NCBI GenBank assembly: GCA_900318205.1
Contig: ONJS01000027.1
Span: 1 to 35,836, forward strand
Length of the DNA stretch: 35,836 nucleotides
Direction: 5' to 3'
Source of the DNA: an uncultured Prevotellaceae bacterium
GTDB taxonomy: Bacteria > Bacteroidota > Bacteroidia > Bacteroidales > Muribaculaceae
Part shown: positions 24,389-32,852 of the stretch, one piece after another
How the letters are laid out: each line of letters opens with the position of its first letter
How positions within the stretch are numbered: the first letter of the stretch is position 1
Position numbers and translations under genes: made by a program
The notes under the pieces: generated by a model
Databases searched by the model: none
Told to the model about the DNA's origin: nothing
The model's input: only the letters and a program-made list of their open reading frames with translations

Positions 24389-24532
24389 ATAAAAGTTTTT
24401 CATTTTGTGGTCGTCGGTCCTCGGTTTTTTGACTTAGTAGAGCCTATTCTGATAGAATTGTGCCGGATATCCCCTCTATCTCATCAAGAAACTGCAACCT
24501 TGCAGGAAAAAAGGTCGCGTGGAAATGGATAT

Positions 24533-24540
24533 TACCTTTG
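24533..24540 (+). promoter_or_regulatory. -7 box TACCTTTG for the vWA gene
   Basis: TACCTTTG followed by GCAAC matches the consensus and lies 68 bases before the ATG at 24609. The -33 region is poor. Confidence 0.5.
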
Positions 24541-24608
24541 CAACGTCAGCTGAACAGCAGCTCCGTACAAGTCCACTATTATTTACCATTTTTTAAAAGA
24601 GAGAAAAG

Positions 24609-25289
24609 ATGAAAACTAAAGTTTACAATGTGATTATCCTTGACAAGAGCGGCTCCATGAGTAGCATCGCCCGTCAAGCCGTCGATGGCGTGAACGAGAC
24701 CATCGGCTCCATCAAGAGTGCCCAGGAAAAGAACCCCGACCAGGAACACAATGTGACGTTGGTAGCCTTTTGCGGCTGCGAGATGAAAATGATCTATGAC
24801 GACCTGCCCGTTGCCGAGGTCAAGACCCTCACCGACCGTGACTACAGCCCCTGCTGCATGACTCCGCTCTATGATGCCATCGGCACAACCATTACCCGAG
24901 TGCATGCCCTCAAGAGCCAGCAGCCCGACTCGTTGGCGCTGGTGACTATCATCACCGACGGTTATGAAAACGCTTCCCACGAGTTTACCAGGATGGGTAT
25001 CATGTCGCTCATCGACAGCTACAAGGAGCAGGGATGGCAGTTCACCTACATCGGTGCCGACCACGATGTCCAGCAGGTGGCTTTCTCACTCCACATCGAC
25101 CACCACTTGCAGTTCGATAAGAGCGAGGCTGGCACAGTAGCCATGTTTGCCAAGGAGCGCAAGGCCCGCAGCAAGTGGATGTGCGAGATGGCAGATGTGA
25201 TGGCCAGGCCGTGTGCCAGCAATGAAGAGCGCCTGCAGCTCATCCGCAATGCCAATAAAAAATCCTTCTTTGACGATGATGAAGATTGA
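24609..25289 (+). CDS. cytosolic von Willebrand factor A domain protein
   Basis: The 226-residue protein is a single vWA domain with a complete metal-ion-dependent adhesion site: Asp12-x-Ser14-x-Ser16 in LDKSGSMSS, Thr85 in CCMTPLYDAIG, and Asp117 in IITDGYENAS. There is no signal peptide or membrane helix, so it acts in the cytosol. The C-terminus is basic and then ends in an acidic FDDDED tail. Stand-alone cytosolic vWA proteins usually serve as partners of AAA ATPases or in metal-cofactor, stress or tellurite-type gene sets, but no ATPase is present here. A 75-residue gene follows after 26 bases, then the unknown 397-residue gene. The fold is clear; the role is open. Confidence 0.88.
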   Translation: MKTKVYNVIILDKSGSMSSIARQAVDGVNETIGSIKSAQEKNPDQEHNVTLVAFCGCEMKMIYDDLPVAEVKTLTDRDYSPCCMTPLYDAIGTTITRVHALKSQQPDSLALVTIITDGYENASHEFTRMGIMSLIDSYKEQGWQFTYIGADHDVQQVAFSLHIDHHLQFDKSEAGTVAMFAKERKARSKWMCEMADVMARPCASNEERLQLIRNANKKSFFDDDED

Positions 25290-25315
25290 TAATCAACACC
25301 AGAAGAATTACCAAG

Positions 25316-25543
25316 ATGACAGAGAAATTATTAAAGAAACTGATGGAGTGGCTGAAAGAAACTCCTACCTGTGATCCCATTCCCATGCCTTTCTACAATG
25401 AGTGGGAAGTGCAGGTCGATGGCAAGACGGTCCGCATCACGGGTGCTAACAGGCTGATAGCCTATGTCACGGCCAAGATAAAGTATCCCGATGCCAAGCG
25501 CATCCGTGTCGTTAAACAGCTCAAAATGAGGTTGGTGTTATAA
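25316..25543 (+). CDS. 75-residue protein of unknown function
   Basis: I place the start at the ATG at 25316 (MTEKLLKKLMEWLKETP). A TTG at 25286 overlapping the previous gene would add ten residues with no support. The protein has an amphipathic, basic N-terminal helix (1-14) followed by a beta-rich part: WEVQVDGKTVRITG and IAYVTAKIKYPDAKRIRVVKQLK. I recognise no family. It is 26 bases after the vWA gene and is followed by a strong hairpin, so the two form one short operon. Confidence 0.65.
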   Translation: MTEKLLKKLMEWLKETPTCDPIPMPFYNEWEVQVDGKTVRITGANRLIAYVTAKIKYPDAKRIRVVKQLKMRLVL

Positions 25544-25547
25544 TGCT

Positions 25548-25585
25548 GGTACTGTTGCCGGGATAATATTCCCGGCAACAGTACC
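25548..25585 (+). terminator. hairpin after the vWA/75-residue operon
   Basis: GGTACTGTTGCCGGGA (25548-25563) pairs perfectly with TCCCGGCAACAGTACC (25570-25585) around a six-base AT loop. It starts four bases after the stop at 25543. There is no immediate T-run, but a T-rich stretch lies 30 to 50 bases later. It marks the end of the vWA operon and separates it from the 397-residue gene. Confidence 0.75.
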
Positions 25586-25655
25586 CTTAGTGCTGACAGC
25601 CACCCTTTGGCATGGTTTTTGCGGTATTTTTTATTATTAACTTCTCAACTCCAGC

Positions 25656-26849
25656 ATGATGATGATACCCGATTTTCAAGACCTCAAATTTGGCATAATC
25701 TACTTCTACTGTGGCGGCAAGCGCTCTGGCGCATTGCAACGAGCGGCTGACCTGCTTCTCAGGTTGGTTTACCCGATGGACATCCAGTGGGTGGATCATC
25801 CTGGTGATGATGGGAGCATGATTGTGGCACGCCGTTTCAATGTATCCAACGCCGGCCGCTATGCCGTCGTCCGTCTCAAGGTTGAAGACGACAGCATGTT
25901 GGGCAGACTGTATGAATCCATCGAGGCTTTTGCCCATGTGTTGATGGACGTGGGCGACCGTCGGGTGGGTGATGTGCTGCTCAAGGAGAGTGACTATGGT
26001 CCTCGTATCATGGCCAGCGAGTCATACTGCGATTATTTGCCCGAGGCTGCCCCGCAGGACAAGACCCGCGTCAAGAAGACAAAGCCTAGGCTCTTGAAGA
26101 GAATAAAGAAGAGTTTGAGGGATTTGGTCAAGGAAGAGTTGGAGGAAGATCTAGAGGAAGAACTGACGGACAGCGTAACGTCATCCTCTGTTACCCAGTC
26201 TTTCAATCTTGAGCGTGAACTCAATTATGAGTGCTACAACGAGGCTGCCCCGCAGGACCTGCTTGAAGAACTGGAAGAAGACCTTGAGTTTAAGAGGTTG
26301 GAGCGTGAGCGCAAGCAGGCTCTGGAACGCATCAGGCGCGACATTGTCGCCTACGTCGCCCGTTACCATGAGGATCCCAAGAATCTGATGGCCGAGTTGC
26401 TGCGGGGTAAGGTTGTCGTGGGTCAGCCGGGACGCCTGCTGGTCAATGGCGACATGAAAATCGTGTTGCCCGAGTATGACGAGATGGAAATCGAGATGCC
26501 TGCCTCGTGCCGCACGCTCTACATCCTGTTCATGAAACTGCGCAAACAGGGTCGTGGCATCATCTTGAAAAACATCGACGAGCATCGTGAGGAGCTTCTC
26601 GCTATCTATACCATGGTCAAGCCTGGTGCTAGCGATGAGCGTGCCAAACGGACGGTGAGAAACTTGTGCGACCCCTTGTGTGACAGCCTTAACCAGACGA
26701 TTTCCCGTATCAATCGGTGCGTCAAGAACGTCATTACCGACCCGGAACTCGTCAAGCGATATACCGTCACGGGCAAGAAGGGTGAGCCCTACAGCATCGC
26801 CCTTGACCCTCAATACTTGGAATTGCCCCGTGCCGTGACGGGTACTTGA
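25656..26849 (+). CDS. 397-residue protein of unknown function with charged central repeats
   Basis: No signal peptide or membrane helix is present. Residues of about 1-125 form an alpha/beta domain that I cannot name (LKFGIIYFYCGG, MIVARRFNVSNAGRYAVVRL). Residues of about 128-240 are highly charged and contain an internal duplication: EAAPQD occurs at 130 and again at 196, each followed by an acidic LEEDLEEE-type stretch and basic helices. Residues of about 265-390 form a second domain: VNGDMKIVLPEYDEM, CRTLYILFMKLRKQGRGI, then NQTISRINRCVKNVI and YTVTGKKGEPYSIALD. This tail resembles a domain recurring in uncharacterised Bacteroidales proteins, perhaps winged-helix-like; that is memory, not proof. 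It follows the vWA operon in the same direction and is convergent with the NagB-like gene. Confidence 0.72.
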   Translation: MMMIPDFQDLKFGIIYFYCGGKRSGALQRAADLLLRLVYPMDIQWVDHPGDDGSMIVARRFNVSNAGRYAVVRLKVEDDSMLGRLYESIEAFAHVLMDVGDRRVGDVLLKESDYGPRIMASESYCDYLPEAAPQDKTRVKKTKPRLLKRIKKSLRDLVKEELEEDLEEELTDSVTSSSVTQSFNLERELNYECYNEAAPQDLLEELEEDLEFKRLERERKQALERIRRDIVAYVARYHEDPKNLMAELLRGKVVVGQPGRLLVNGDMKIVLPEYDEMEIEMPASCRTLYILFMKLRKQGRGIILKNIDEHREELLAIYTMVKPGASDERAKRTVRNLCDPLCDSLNQTISRINRCVKNVITDPELVKRYTVTGKKGEPYSIALDPQYLELPRAVTGT

Positions 26850-26871
26850 AACACATTACCTATGGAATCAG

Positions 26872-26920
26872 GAAGGATGCTACAGATGACTGCGATAGTC
26901 ACTATGGCATCCTTCTTTTT
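26872..26920 (+). terminator. intrinsic terminator after the 397-residue gene
   Basis: GAAGGATGC (26872-26880) pairs with GCATCCTTC (26907-26915); inside, TGACT and AGTCA form a second stem. TTTTT follows on the plus strand at 26916-26920, overlapping the end of the convergent NagB-like gene by one base. Confidence 0.8.
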
Positions 26921-28911
26921 CATTCAGCCGCATTGTCCTGGAAATGGTATTGCACAAACGCCTCAATCGCCTCATAGGTGGCAAGGCCCAGCTGCTGGTA
27001 TTTCTCGGCCAGGTCACGGTTGCGCTCGATGGAGCGTTGCCACGGCAGTTTGCCGTCGTCACCGGTGCGGAAGGGGGCGTCATGGATTTGGGACTGGTAC
27101 TTGAGGATGGCGTCGCGCTTCTCGCTGAATTCCTCAGGGCTCATCGGCACCGCCATTTCCACATGATCCACGTCCCATTGTCCCCATTGTCCACGATACA
27201 TCCACACGCGGCAGTCATTCATGAATTCCTCGCCTTTCAGTTTATCTACGGCATGCATCACGGCGGTGCTGGCGCGCACGTGGGTGCCGTTGGGGTCCAC
27301 CAGGTCGTTGTCAATAAAGATTTGGTGAGGCTTTACCTGAGTGATGAGTTGCTGGATGACGTCGATGTCTGCATCGGTGAGTTTGCCTTGACCGTGAGGA
27401 TCGTCAACATAGAAGGGCATGCTCAGGTCGTGGAGGTTCTCAGGTGCTACACCCATCTGGCGGCAGGCGATGAATGCCTCGCTCATCATGATGGAACCCT
27501 TGAAATAGCGCAAGTCGGTATTGTCCTCTTGACTCGGGTTCTTGTCGTTGAGCTGTTCTATAATCTTCTCAATGAAGGGGTATTGCTTGTCGGGCTCGTA
27601 GTGGCTCATCACACGCTTGGCAAGCATGATGCAACGCAGCAGGTCCTCATCGCTCACGCCGACGTCACCGTCGGTCTGGAAAGCGATGTGGACATCATGA
27701 CCTTGTTGCACGAGGCGGCGCACGGTGCCACCCATCGACACCACGACGTCGTCGGGATGAGGACTGAATACGAGCACGCGTTTGGGATAAGGTGTGGCGC
27801 GTTCAGGCCGGTGGGTATCATCGGCGTTGGGCTTGCCGCCGGGCCAGCCGGTAATGGTGTGCTGCAGGTCGTTGAATATCTTGATGTTGACGTTATAGGC
27901 CGAATCATAGAGGGCGACCAGTTCGCTCAGTCCGTTGTCATTATAGTCTTTGTTGGTCAGTTTCAGGATGGGTTTGCCTGTCTGTTCGCAGAGCCACACG
28001 ATGGCGCGGCGAATCAGGTGGTCACTCCATTCACAGGAAGTGACTTTCCAGGGGTAGCTGATGCGTGTCAGCCGTGAGGCGGCATCCAGGTCGGCAAAGA
28101 TTCTCACGTCGCTGTGAACCTGCAGGAATGAGGCGGGAACCTGGTCGCTCATCTTGCCCTCAATGGTGTTGAACAACGCTGTTGCACAGTCTTCTTCCCA
28201 TGCCACGCAGATGACTTTGGCGGCACTCAGGATGTTACCGATACCCAGCGTTACGGCGGTCTTGGGTGCGGTCTCGCTCTGGAATGCCTCGGCAACGCGG
28301 GTGCGCGACTCGCTGCCCAGCAGCATCAGGCGGCAAGCACTGTTGCGTGCCGATCCGGGCTCGTTATAGGCGATGCTGCCGTCATGGTTGATGTCACACA
28401 GCACCAGGTCGAGTCCGCCGGCATCGATGATTTCGCGCTCGTATGCCTTGCACAGGCTGTGGATATCCTCGATGTCGTCAGGGCGGTTAAAGAAGTGGAT
28501 ATTTGCGCGTTCGATGTCAACTTTGGCAAACAGGCGCTCGTTGATCAAGTCATTCAGGTTGAGGCGGCCGTCAACGTAGCCTACGCCCAACTCGTTCATG
28601 TTAAACGCGACCACATCGGCAAAACTCACTTTGTCGGCAAAATAGAGTTTTACGAGTTCATCATATACCTTCTGTACGTTCCTTCCCGACCCGAAGCCGA
28701 TGACGCAGCGCCCTTTTTCATCCACGCAGCGGTTGATGATGCGGGTGACTTCCTCGGCGGCTTCGAGGGAGCCTTGTTCGACACTTTCCACTATGGTGGT
28801 AGGTACCTTCTCGTATCGTGTCAGTGATGCCAGCTCAATGTCATTCTCAGGGCTGTAATACCTGATAGACACCTGATGCGACTTGATATTTGTCTTTAAT
28901 TCCGTATTCAT
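26920..28911 (-). CDS. NagB-like / PIG-L (LmbE) deacetylase fusion protein
   Basis: From the ATG at 28911 it has 663 residues; the upstream ATG at 28962 lies before the predicted promoter and adds an atypical 17 residues. Residues of about 1-300 are a glucosamine-6-phosphate deaminase-like fold. The canonical catalytic residues are changed: the FNMDE aspartate of E. coli NagB is Asn106 here, and DGHIAFNE reads DGSIAYNE, so His143 becomes Ser179, while Asp177 and Glu184 remain. Residues of about 375-663 are a PIG-L/LmbE domain with zinc-binding PHPDD at 384-388 and a later DPNGTH. This long form is widespread in Bacteroidales and is usually annotated as GlcN6P deaminase. The PIG-L half suggests N-deacetylation of a GlcNAc-type substrate. 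The actual reaction is unknown. It is monocistronic. Confidence 0.85.
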   Translation of the reverse strand: MNTELKTNIKSHQVSIRYYSPENDIELASLTRYEKVPTTIVESVEQGSLEAAEEVTRIINRCVDEKGRCVIGFGSGRNVQKVYDELVKLYFADKVSFADVVAFNMNELGVGYVDGRLNLNDLINERLFAKVDIERANIHFFNRPDDIEDIHSLCKAYEREIIDAGGLDLVLCDINHDGSIAYNEPGSARNSACRLMLLGSESRTRVAEAFQSETAPKTAVTLGIGNILSAAKVICVAWEEDCATALFNTIEGKMSDQVPASFLQVHSDVRIFADLDAASRLTRISYPWKVTSCEWSDHLIRRAIVWLCEQTGKPILKLTNKDYNDNGLSELVALYDSAYNVNIKIFNDLQHTITGWPGGKPNADDTHRPERATPYPKRVLVFSPHPDDVVVSMGGTVRRLVQQGHDVHIAFQTDGDVGVSDEDLLRCIMLAKRVMSHYEPDKQYPFIEKIIEQLNDKNPSQEDNTDLRYFKGSIMMSEAFIACRQMGVAPENLHDLSMPFYVDDPHGQGKLTDADIDVIQQLITQVKPHQIFIDNDLVDPNGTHVRASTAVMHAVDKLKGEEFMNDCRVWMYRGQWGQWDVDHVEMAVPMSPEEFSEKRDAILKYQSQIHDAPFRTGDDGKLPWQRSIERNRDLAEKYQQLGLATYEAIEAFVQYHFQDNAAE

Positions 28912-28935
28912 CTTTTTTACCTTAGTATGAAAACA

Positions 28936-28943
28936 CAAAAGTA
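28936..28943 (-). promoter_or_regulatory. -7 box TACTTTTG for the NagB-like/PIG-L gene
   Basis: The minus strand reads TACTTTTG, 25 bases upstream of the ATG at 28911. It lies downstream of the alternative ATG at 28962, which is why I choose the later start. Confidence 0.6.
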
Positions 28944-29146
28944 ACATTATTTTTGAAATCAAGCTAGTTTGTGGGCCATATACTGTGCGAAAGTTTGAGA
29001 AAAACCAGACTTTCTCTCAGCATATTGCCAATTTTGATATTGTTTTTACCGCTTTGCATTGGTCGTTGATGGTGACGATAACCAGGAGTGTGGGATGAAT
29101 GGTGCTTCTCGTTTTCTTTCCCGTTGTTGTGTCGCATTGCAGTCAT

Positions 29147-29178
29147 ATTGTGTGAATGAAGGATTTGTTGTACTTTTG
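29147..29178 (+). promoter_or_regulatory. promoter of miaB, ATTG-20-TACTTTTG
   Basis: ATTG at 29147-29150 is separated by 20 bases from TACTTTTG at 29171-29178. Both spacing and sequence fit the Bacteroidetes consensus. The ATG of miaB follows at 29199. Confidence 0.7.
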
Positions 29179-29198
29179 CGGGGTTAAAACAGAACGAT

Positions 29199-30569
29199 AT
29201 GGCAATGAACTTGAAATATGATGCCCAGGGCGACGCGCCCAAGAGGCTGATGCTGGAAACCTACGGCTGCCAGATGAATGTGGCAGACAGTGAGGTAGTC
29301 GCTACCGTGATGAAGATGGCGGGTTATGAGACCTGCGAGACCATTGACGAGGCCGATGCAATCTTTATCAACACCTGTTCGGTGAGGGACAATGCCGAGC
29401 AGCGCATCTTCTCGCGCTTGAACCAGCTCAATGCTTACCGTCATAAGAGGCAGCGCCGCTTGATTATCGGCATCATCGGCTGCATGGCCGAGCGCATGAA
29501 GGAAGTGCTCATCAATGAGCACGGCGTGGACCTGGTGGCAGGCCCCGACGCTTATCTGGAACTGCCGTCGCTCATCGGCCTTGCCGAGCGTGGCGAGAAG
29601 GCCATCAATACCGAGTTGTCCACCACCGAGACCTATCGCGACATCATCCCGTCGCGCGTGGCTGGCAGCAAGGTGAGCGGATTCATCAGCATCATGAGAG
29701 GGTGCAACAACTTCTGCACCTACTGCATCGTGCCCTATACCCGCGGCCGTGAGCGTAGCCGTGAACCGCAGAGCATCCTCAACGAGTTGGCTGACCTGCG
29801 ACAGCGTGGCTTCAAGGAGGTGACCTTGTTGGGCCAGAATGTCAATTCCTTCCTATACAAGCCCGCTGATGGCGGCGAGGCCGTTGATTTGGCCCGTTTG
29901 CTGGCGATGGTTGCCGAGGCTGCTCCCGAGATGCGTGTGCGTTTCACCACCAGCAACCCCGAGGACTTGAGCGATGCCATCATCGACACGATGGCAAGCC
30001 ACGACAACATCTGCAACCATATCCACCTGCCAGTGCAAAGCGGCAGTAACAAGGTGTTGAAACTCATGAACCGCAAGTACACCCGCGAGTGGTATTTGGA
30101 CCGCATTGCCCGCATCCGCGCCGCCATGCCCGACTGCGGCATCTCGACCGACATGTTCACCGGCTTCCACGACGAGACCGAGGAGGACTTCCAGGAGACC
30201 CTGTCGCTCATGCGTGAGGTGGGCTTTGATTCCTCCTTCATGTTCAAGTATAGCGAACGTCCCGGCACCTTCGCTGCCAAGAATCTGCCCGACAACGTTC
30301 CCGAGGATGTGAAGATCGACCGCCTCAACCGCATGATTGCCTTGCAGAACGAACTGTCGCTGTGCAGCAACCGTGCTGACGTGGGCAAGACCTTTGAGGT
30401 GCTCGTCGAGGGATACAGCAAGCGCAGCCGCGATGATATGTTCGGTCGCACGCAGCAGAACAAGGTCATCGTCTTTCCCGCCCACGGTGAGCAGCCTGGT
30501 GACAAAGTGATGTGCCGCGTGCTCAGCGCATCCAGCGCTACCCTCAAGGGAGAACGGGTGATGGAATAA
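29199..30569 (+). CDS. miaB: tRNA-2-methylthio-N6-dimethylallyladenosine synthase
   Basis: MiaB is the radical SAM methylthiotransferase that adds the 2-methylthio group to i6A37 in tRNAs that read codons starting with U. The 456 residues contain the N-terminal UPF0004 domain with its cluster cysteines Cys24, Cys60 and Cys95 and the radical SAM CxxxCxxC at Cys169, Cys173 and Cys176 (RGCNNFCTYCIVPYTRG). A C-terminal TRAM domain follows from about 380. TYGCQMN near 21-27 and GRERSREP near 184-191 favour MiaB over MtaB or RimO. It is followed by a separate promoter, so it is probably monocistronic. Confidence 0.95.
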   Translation: MAMNLKYDAQGDAPKRLMLETYGCQMNVADSEVVATVMKMAGYETCETIDEADAIFINTCSVRDNAEQRIFSRLNQLNAYRHKRQRRLIIGIIGCMAERMKEVLINEHGVDLVAGPDAYLELPSLIGLAERGEKAINTELSTTETYRDIIPSRVAGSKVSGFISIMRGCNNFCTYCIVPYTRGRERSREPQSILNELADLRQRGFKEVTLLGQNVNSFLYKPADGGEAVDLARLLAMVAEAAPEMRVRFTTSNPEDLSDAIIDTMASHDNICNHIHLPVQSGSNKVLKLMNRKYTREWYLDRIARIRAAMPDCGISTDMFTGFHDETEEDFQETLSLMREVGFDSSFMFKYSERPGTFAAKNLPDNVPEDVKIDRLNRMIALQNELSLCSNRADVGKTFEVLVEGYSKRSRDDMFGRTQQNKVIVFPAHGEQPGDKVMCRVLSASSATLKGERVME

Positions 30570-30606
30570 ACTGCAATCGCAAAATGTGATTAATTGGTTG
30601 TGAATT

Positions 30607-30638
30607 ATTGCATAATTCAATAATACACTGTAACTTTG
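30607..30638 (+). promoter_or_regulatory. promoter of the glycosyltransferase gene, ATTG-20-TAACTTTG
   Basis: ATTG at 30607-30610 and TAACTTTG at 30631-30638 are 20 bases apart. The predicted transcript begins near 30645, which excludes the ATG at 30608 as start codon and supports the one at 30665. Confidence 0.7.
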
Positions 30639-30664
30639 CAACAAATATCAACAGCTTGCACTTT

Positions 30665-31792
30665 ATGGCCAAAAATCAAAAACAATTCCGCAACGTGCTT
30701 GTCATGCGCCTGTCGGTGCTCGGCAACGTGGCGATGACCATACCAGTTCTGTACCCTGTATGTAAGGCTAACCCCGATACCCGCTTCATCATGCTCACCA
30801 AGAGGTGGCCTGCATCGATGTTTCATGACCGTCCTGCCAACCTCAAGGTGGTGGACTTTGACGTCAACGAGAACCATAGCGGTCTGTTTGGCCTGTTAAA
30901 GCTCTCGGCACAACTGTATAAGCTCTATGATATTGATGCTGTAGCCGACCTTCACAATGTCAGCGGCACGTGGATTATCGATGCCTATATGCGCTTGCGC
31001 GGCGCCAAAGTGGCACGCCTCGACCGTGAGAAGCCTAAACGTCGTGCGCTTGTCAACCACAAGACCAATGAGCCTGTGACACCCATCCACGAGCGCTACC
31101 GCTGGGTCTTCAAGGAGTTGGGCTTTGAAACTCCCGATAATTTTACTCGCCTGTATGAAGGTCGCGAATGGCCCGAAACGCCTATCGTTCCCAAGAAGGA
31201 GGAAGGCCAGCGCTGGATTGCCATATCGCCCTTCTCGTCCCATCGCCAGAAGGCTTATCCCCTGGAACTGATGGAACAGGTGATTGCCGAATTGTGCAAG
31301 CGTGAGAACTACCATATCTTCCTCATGGGCGGTGGTAAACCTGAAAAGATTGCCCTGCGCCCCATCGCGCGTAAATACAAGAACGTGCTTTCCATGGCCG
31401 AAATCAAGCACAGCTTCATTGACGAGTATGCCTTGTTGGGACAGTGTGACCTCATGCTCACGATGGAGTCGGCCAATATGCACTTGGCTTCCTTGGTAGA
31501 CTTGCAGGCGATGACCATCTGGGGTCCGACGTCACCGGCTTGTGGATATCTGGGCTACAACCAGATTGTGGATGACGACATCCAACTTGACATGGACTGC
31601 CGTCCGTGCTCCATCACTGGTGATAAACCTTGTAAATATGGCAACTTCCCGTGCCTGAAAAACATCAAACCCGAGGTAATCGCCCAGCATGTGATAGAAG
31701 CAGTAGAGTATAACGTCAAGCACCAGACAAAGGCTACCAAGCTGTCCATGGTGCGCAAGGCTAGAGGGATAGATAAAGAAGCAACCGAATGA
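30665..31792 (+). CDS. glycosyltransferase family 9 (heptosyltransferase-like)
   Basis: From the ATG at 30665 the protein has 375 residues (MAKNQKQFRNVLVMRL). The N-terminal block RLSVLGNVAMTIPVLYPV is the GT9 acceptor-side signature. The C-terminal half has ISPFSSHRQKAYPLELM and TMESANMHLASLVDLQAMTIWGPT, in the place of the nucleotide-sugar-binding DSGPMHLA-type motif of heptosyltransferases. It probably adds a sugar to the LPS core or a surface glycan on the cytosolic side of the inner membrane. The precise sugar is unknown. It overlaps the epimerase gene by four bases (ATGA), a sign of coupled translation. Confidence 0.85.
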   Translation: MAKNQKQFRNVLVMRLSVLGNVAMTIPVLYPVCKANPDTRFIMLTKRWPASMFHDRPANLKVVDFDVNENHSGLFGLLKLSAQLYKLYDIDAVADLHNVSGTWIIDAYMRLRGAKVARLDREKPKRRALVNHKTNEPVTPIHERYRWVFKELGFETPDNFTRLYEGREWPETPIVPKKEEGQRWIAISPFSSHRQKAYPLELMEQVIAELCKRENYHIFLMGGGKPEKIALRPIARKYKNVLSMAEIKHSFIDEYALLGQCDLMLTMESANMHLASLVDLQAMTIWGPTSPACGYLGYNQIVDDDIQLDMDCRPCSITGDKPCKYGNFPCLKNIKPEVIAQHVIEAVEYNVKHQTKATKLSMVRKARGIDKEATE

Positions 31793-32796
31793 AGAGTATC
31801 CTGATTACCGGCGCCGGTGGTTTTATCGGCGGATTTCTTGTTGAAGAAGCACTCAAGCGAGGGTATGACACCTGGGCAGCAGTGCGGGAATCTACAAATC
31901 GTGAGTTTCTCCAGGACAAGCGCATCCATTTCATCGAGCTGGACTACAGCGATCAAGACAAGTTGGAACAGACCCTGCGCGACCACATGGGCGAGTGGGG
32001 TAGGTGGGATTACATTGTCCACAACCTGGGTGTGACCAAGAGCACCAATTACCTGGATTTTGAACGTGTCAACTACGGATACCTGCGTGCGCTGGTCGAT
32101 GCCCTGCGAGCAACCGAGATGACGCCCGACGTCTTCCTGATGATGAGCAGCCTGAGTGTCATGGGACCTGGCGATGAAAAGACCTATAAGCCTATACTGT
32201 CGACCGATATCCCCATGCCCAACACGTTCTATGGCGTGTCCAAACTCAAGGCAGAATCCTATCTGCGGAATATCGAAGGATTCCCTTATACCATCTTCCG
32301 TTGCACGGGCGTCTATGGACCGCACGAGAAGGACTACTACCTGATGATCAAGAGCATCAAGCGCGGTTTTGACTTCAGTGTGGGCTTTGACAAGCAGATG
32401 CTCACCTTTATCTATGTCAAGGATTTGGTGGTTGGCGTGATGGACGCTTTGGAAAAAGGCCCGTTGTACAAGGCCTATTTCATCAGCGAGGACCAGGCTT
32501 ACACGCAGCAGGAATTCCGCAAAATCGTATGCGAGGAACTGGGCAAGAAGTTCGTCATTCCTGTGACCTGCCCGCTGTGGCTCGTCAAGAAGGTGTGCAG
32601 TGTTGCCGAGTGGATTGGCAAGGTGACCCTCAAGGCCAGCACCCTCAACCGCGACAAGTTCAAGATATTGAAGCAGCGCAACTGGCTGTGTGATACCAGC
32701 GAGGCACGCCGTGACTTTGATTTCTCTCCCAAATATTCACTGCGCGAAGGCATACGTGAGGCAATCGCCTGGTACCGCGAAGCCGGCTGGCTCTAA
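31789..32796 (+). CDS. NAD-dependent epimerase/dehydratase (extended SDR)
   Basis: The 335-residue protein has the Rossmann motif TGAGGFIG (7-14) and the catalytic Tyr148-x-x-x-Lys152 in YGVSKLK with Ser120/Ser121 preceding, as in nucleotide-sugar epimerases, dehydratases and related reductases. The C-terminal part (about 230-300) includes a hydrophobic CPLWLVKKVCSVAEWIGKV segment, common in the sterol-dehydrogenase-like members of the family. The substrate is therefore open: a nucleotide sugar for the neighbouring GT9, or a lipid. It starts inside the last codons of the GT9 gene. A CTAACGT array separates it from aroK. Confidence 0.84.
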   Translation: MKSILITGAGGFIGGFLVEEALKRGYDTWAAVRESTNREFLQDKRIHFIELDYSDQDKLEQTLRDHMGEWGRWDYIVHNLGVTKSTNYLDFERVNYGYLRALVDALRATEMTPDVFLMMSSLSVMGPGDEKTYKPILSTDIPMPNTFYGVSKLKAESYLRNIEGFPYTIFRCTGVYGPHEKDYYLMIKSIKRGFDFSVGFDKQMLTFIYVKDLVVGVMDALEKGPLYKAYFISEDQAYTQQEFRKIVCEELGKKFVIPVTCPLWLVKKVCSVAEWIGKVTLKASTLNRDKFKILKQRNWLCDTSEARRDFDFSPKYSLREGIREAIAWYREAGWL

Positions 32797-32807
32797 TTGT
32801 CAAAGGT

Positions 32808-32849
32808 CTAAAATCTAACGTCTAACGTCTAATATCTATTATCTAACAC
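32808..32849 (+). repeat. period-7 array, CTAACGT type, six units
   Basis: Six contiguous units: CTAAAAT, CTAACGT, CTAACGT, CTAATAT, CTATTAT, CTAACAC. They end three bases before the ATG of aroK and fill the 56-base spacer after the epimerase gene. Confidence 0.85.
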
Positions 32850-32852
32850 CCT

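Noticed and set aside
24609-26849. vWA locus considered as a ternary defence system with ATPase or as a tellurite-type operon
   Set aside because: No ATPase, protease, nuclease or TerD-like gene lies in or next to the locus.
26944-28077. 377-residue plus-strand frame antisense to the NagB-like/PIG-L gene
   Set aside because: The opposite frame encodes clear NagB-like and PIG-L domains; the antisense product has no recognisable domain.
29735-30547. 270-residue minus-strand frame antisense to miaB
   Set aside because: miaB has all cluster cysteines in the sense frame; the antisense product is Ser/Arg-rich and motif-free.
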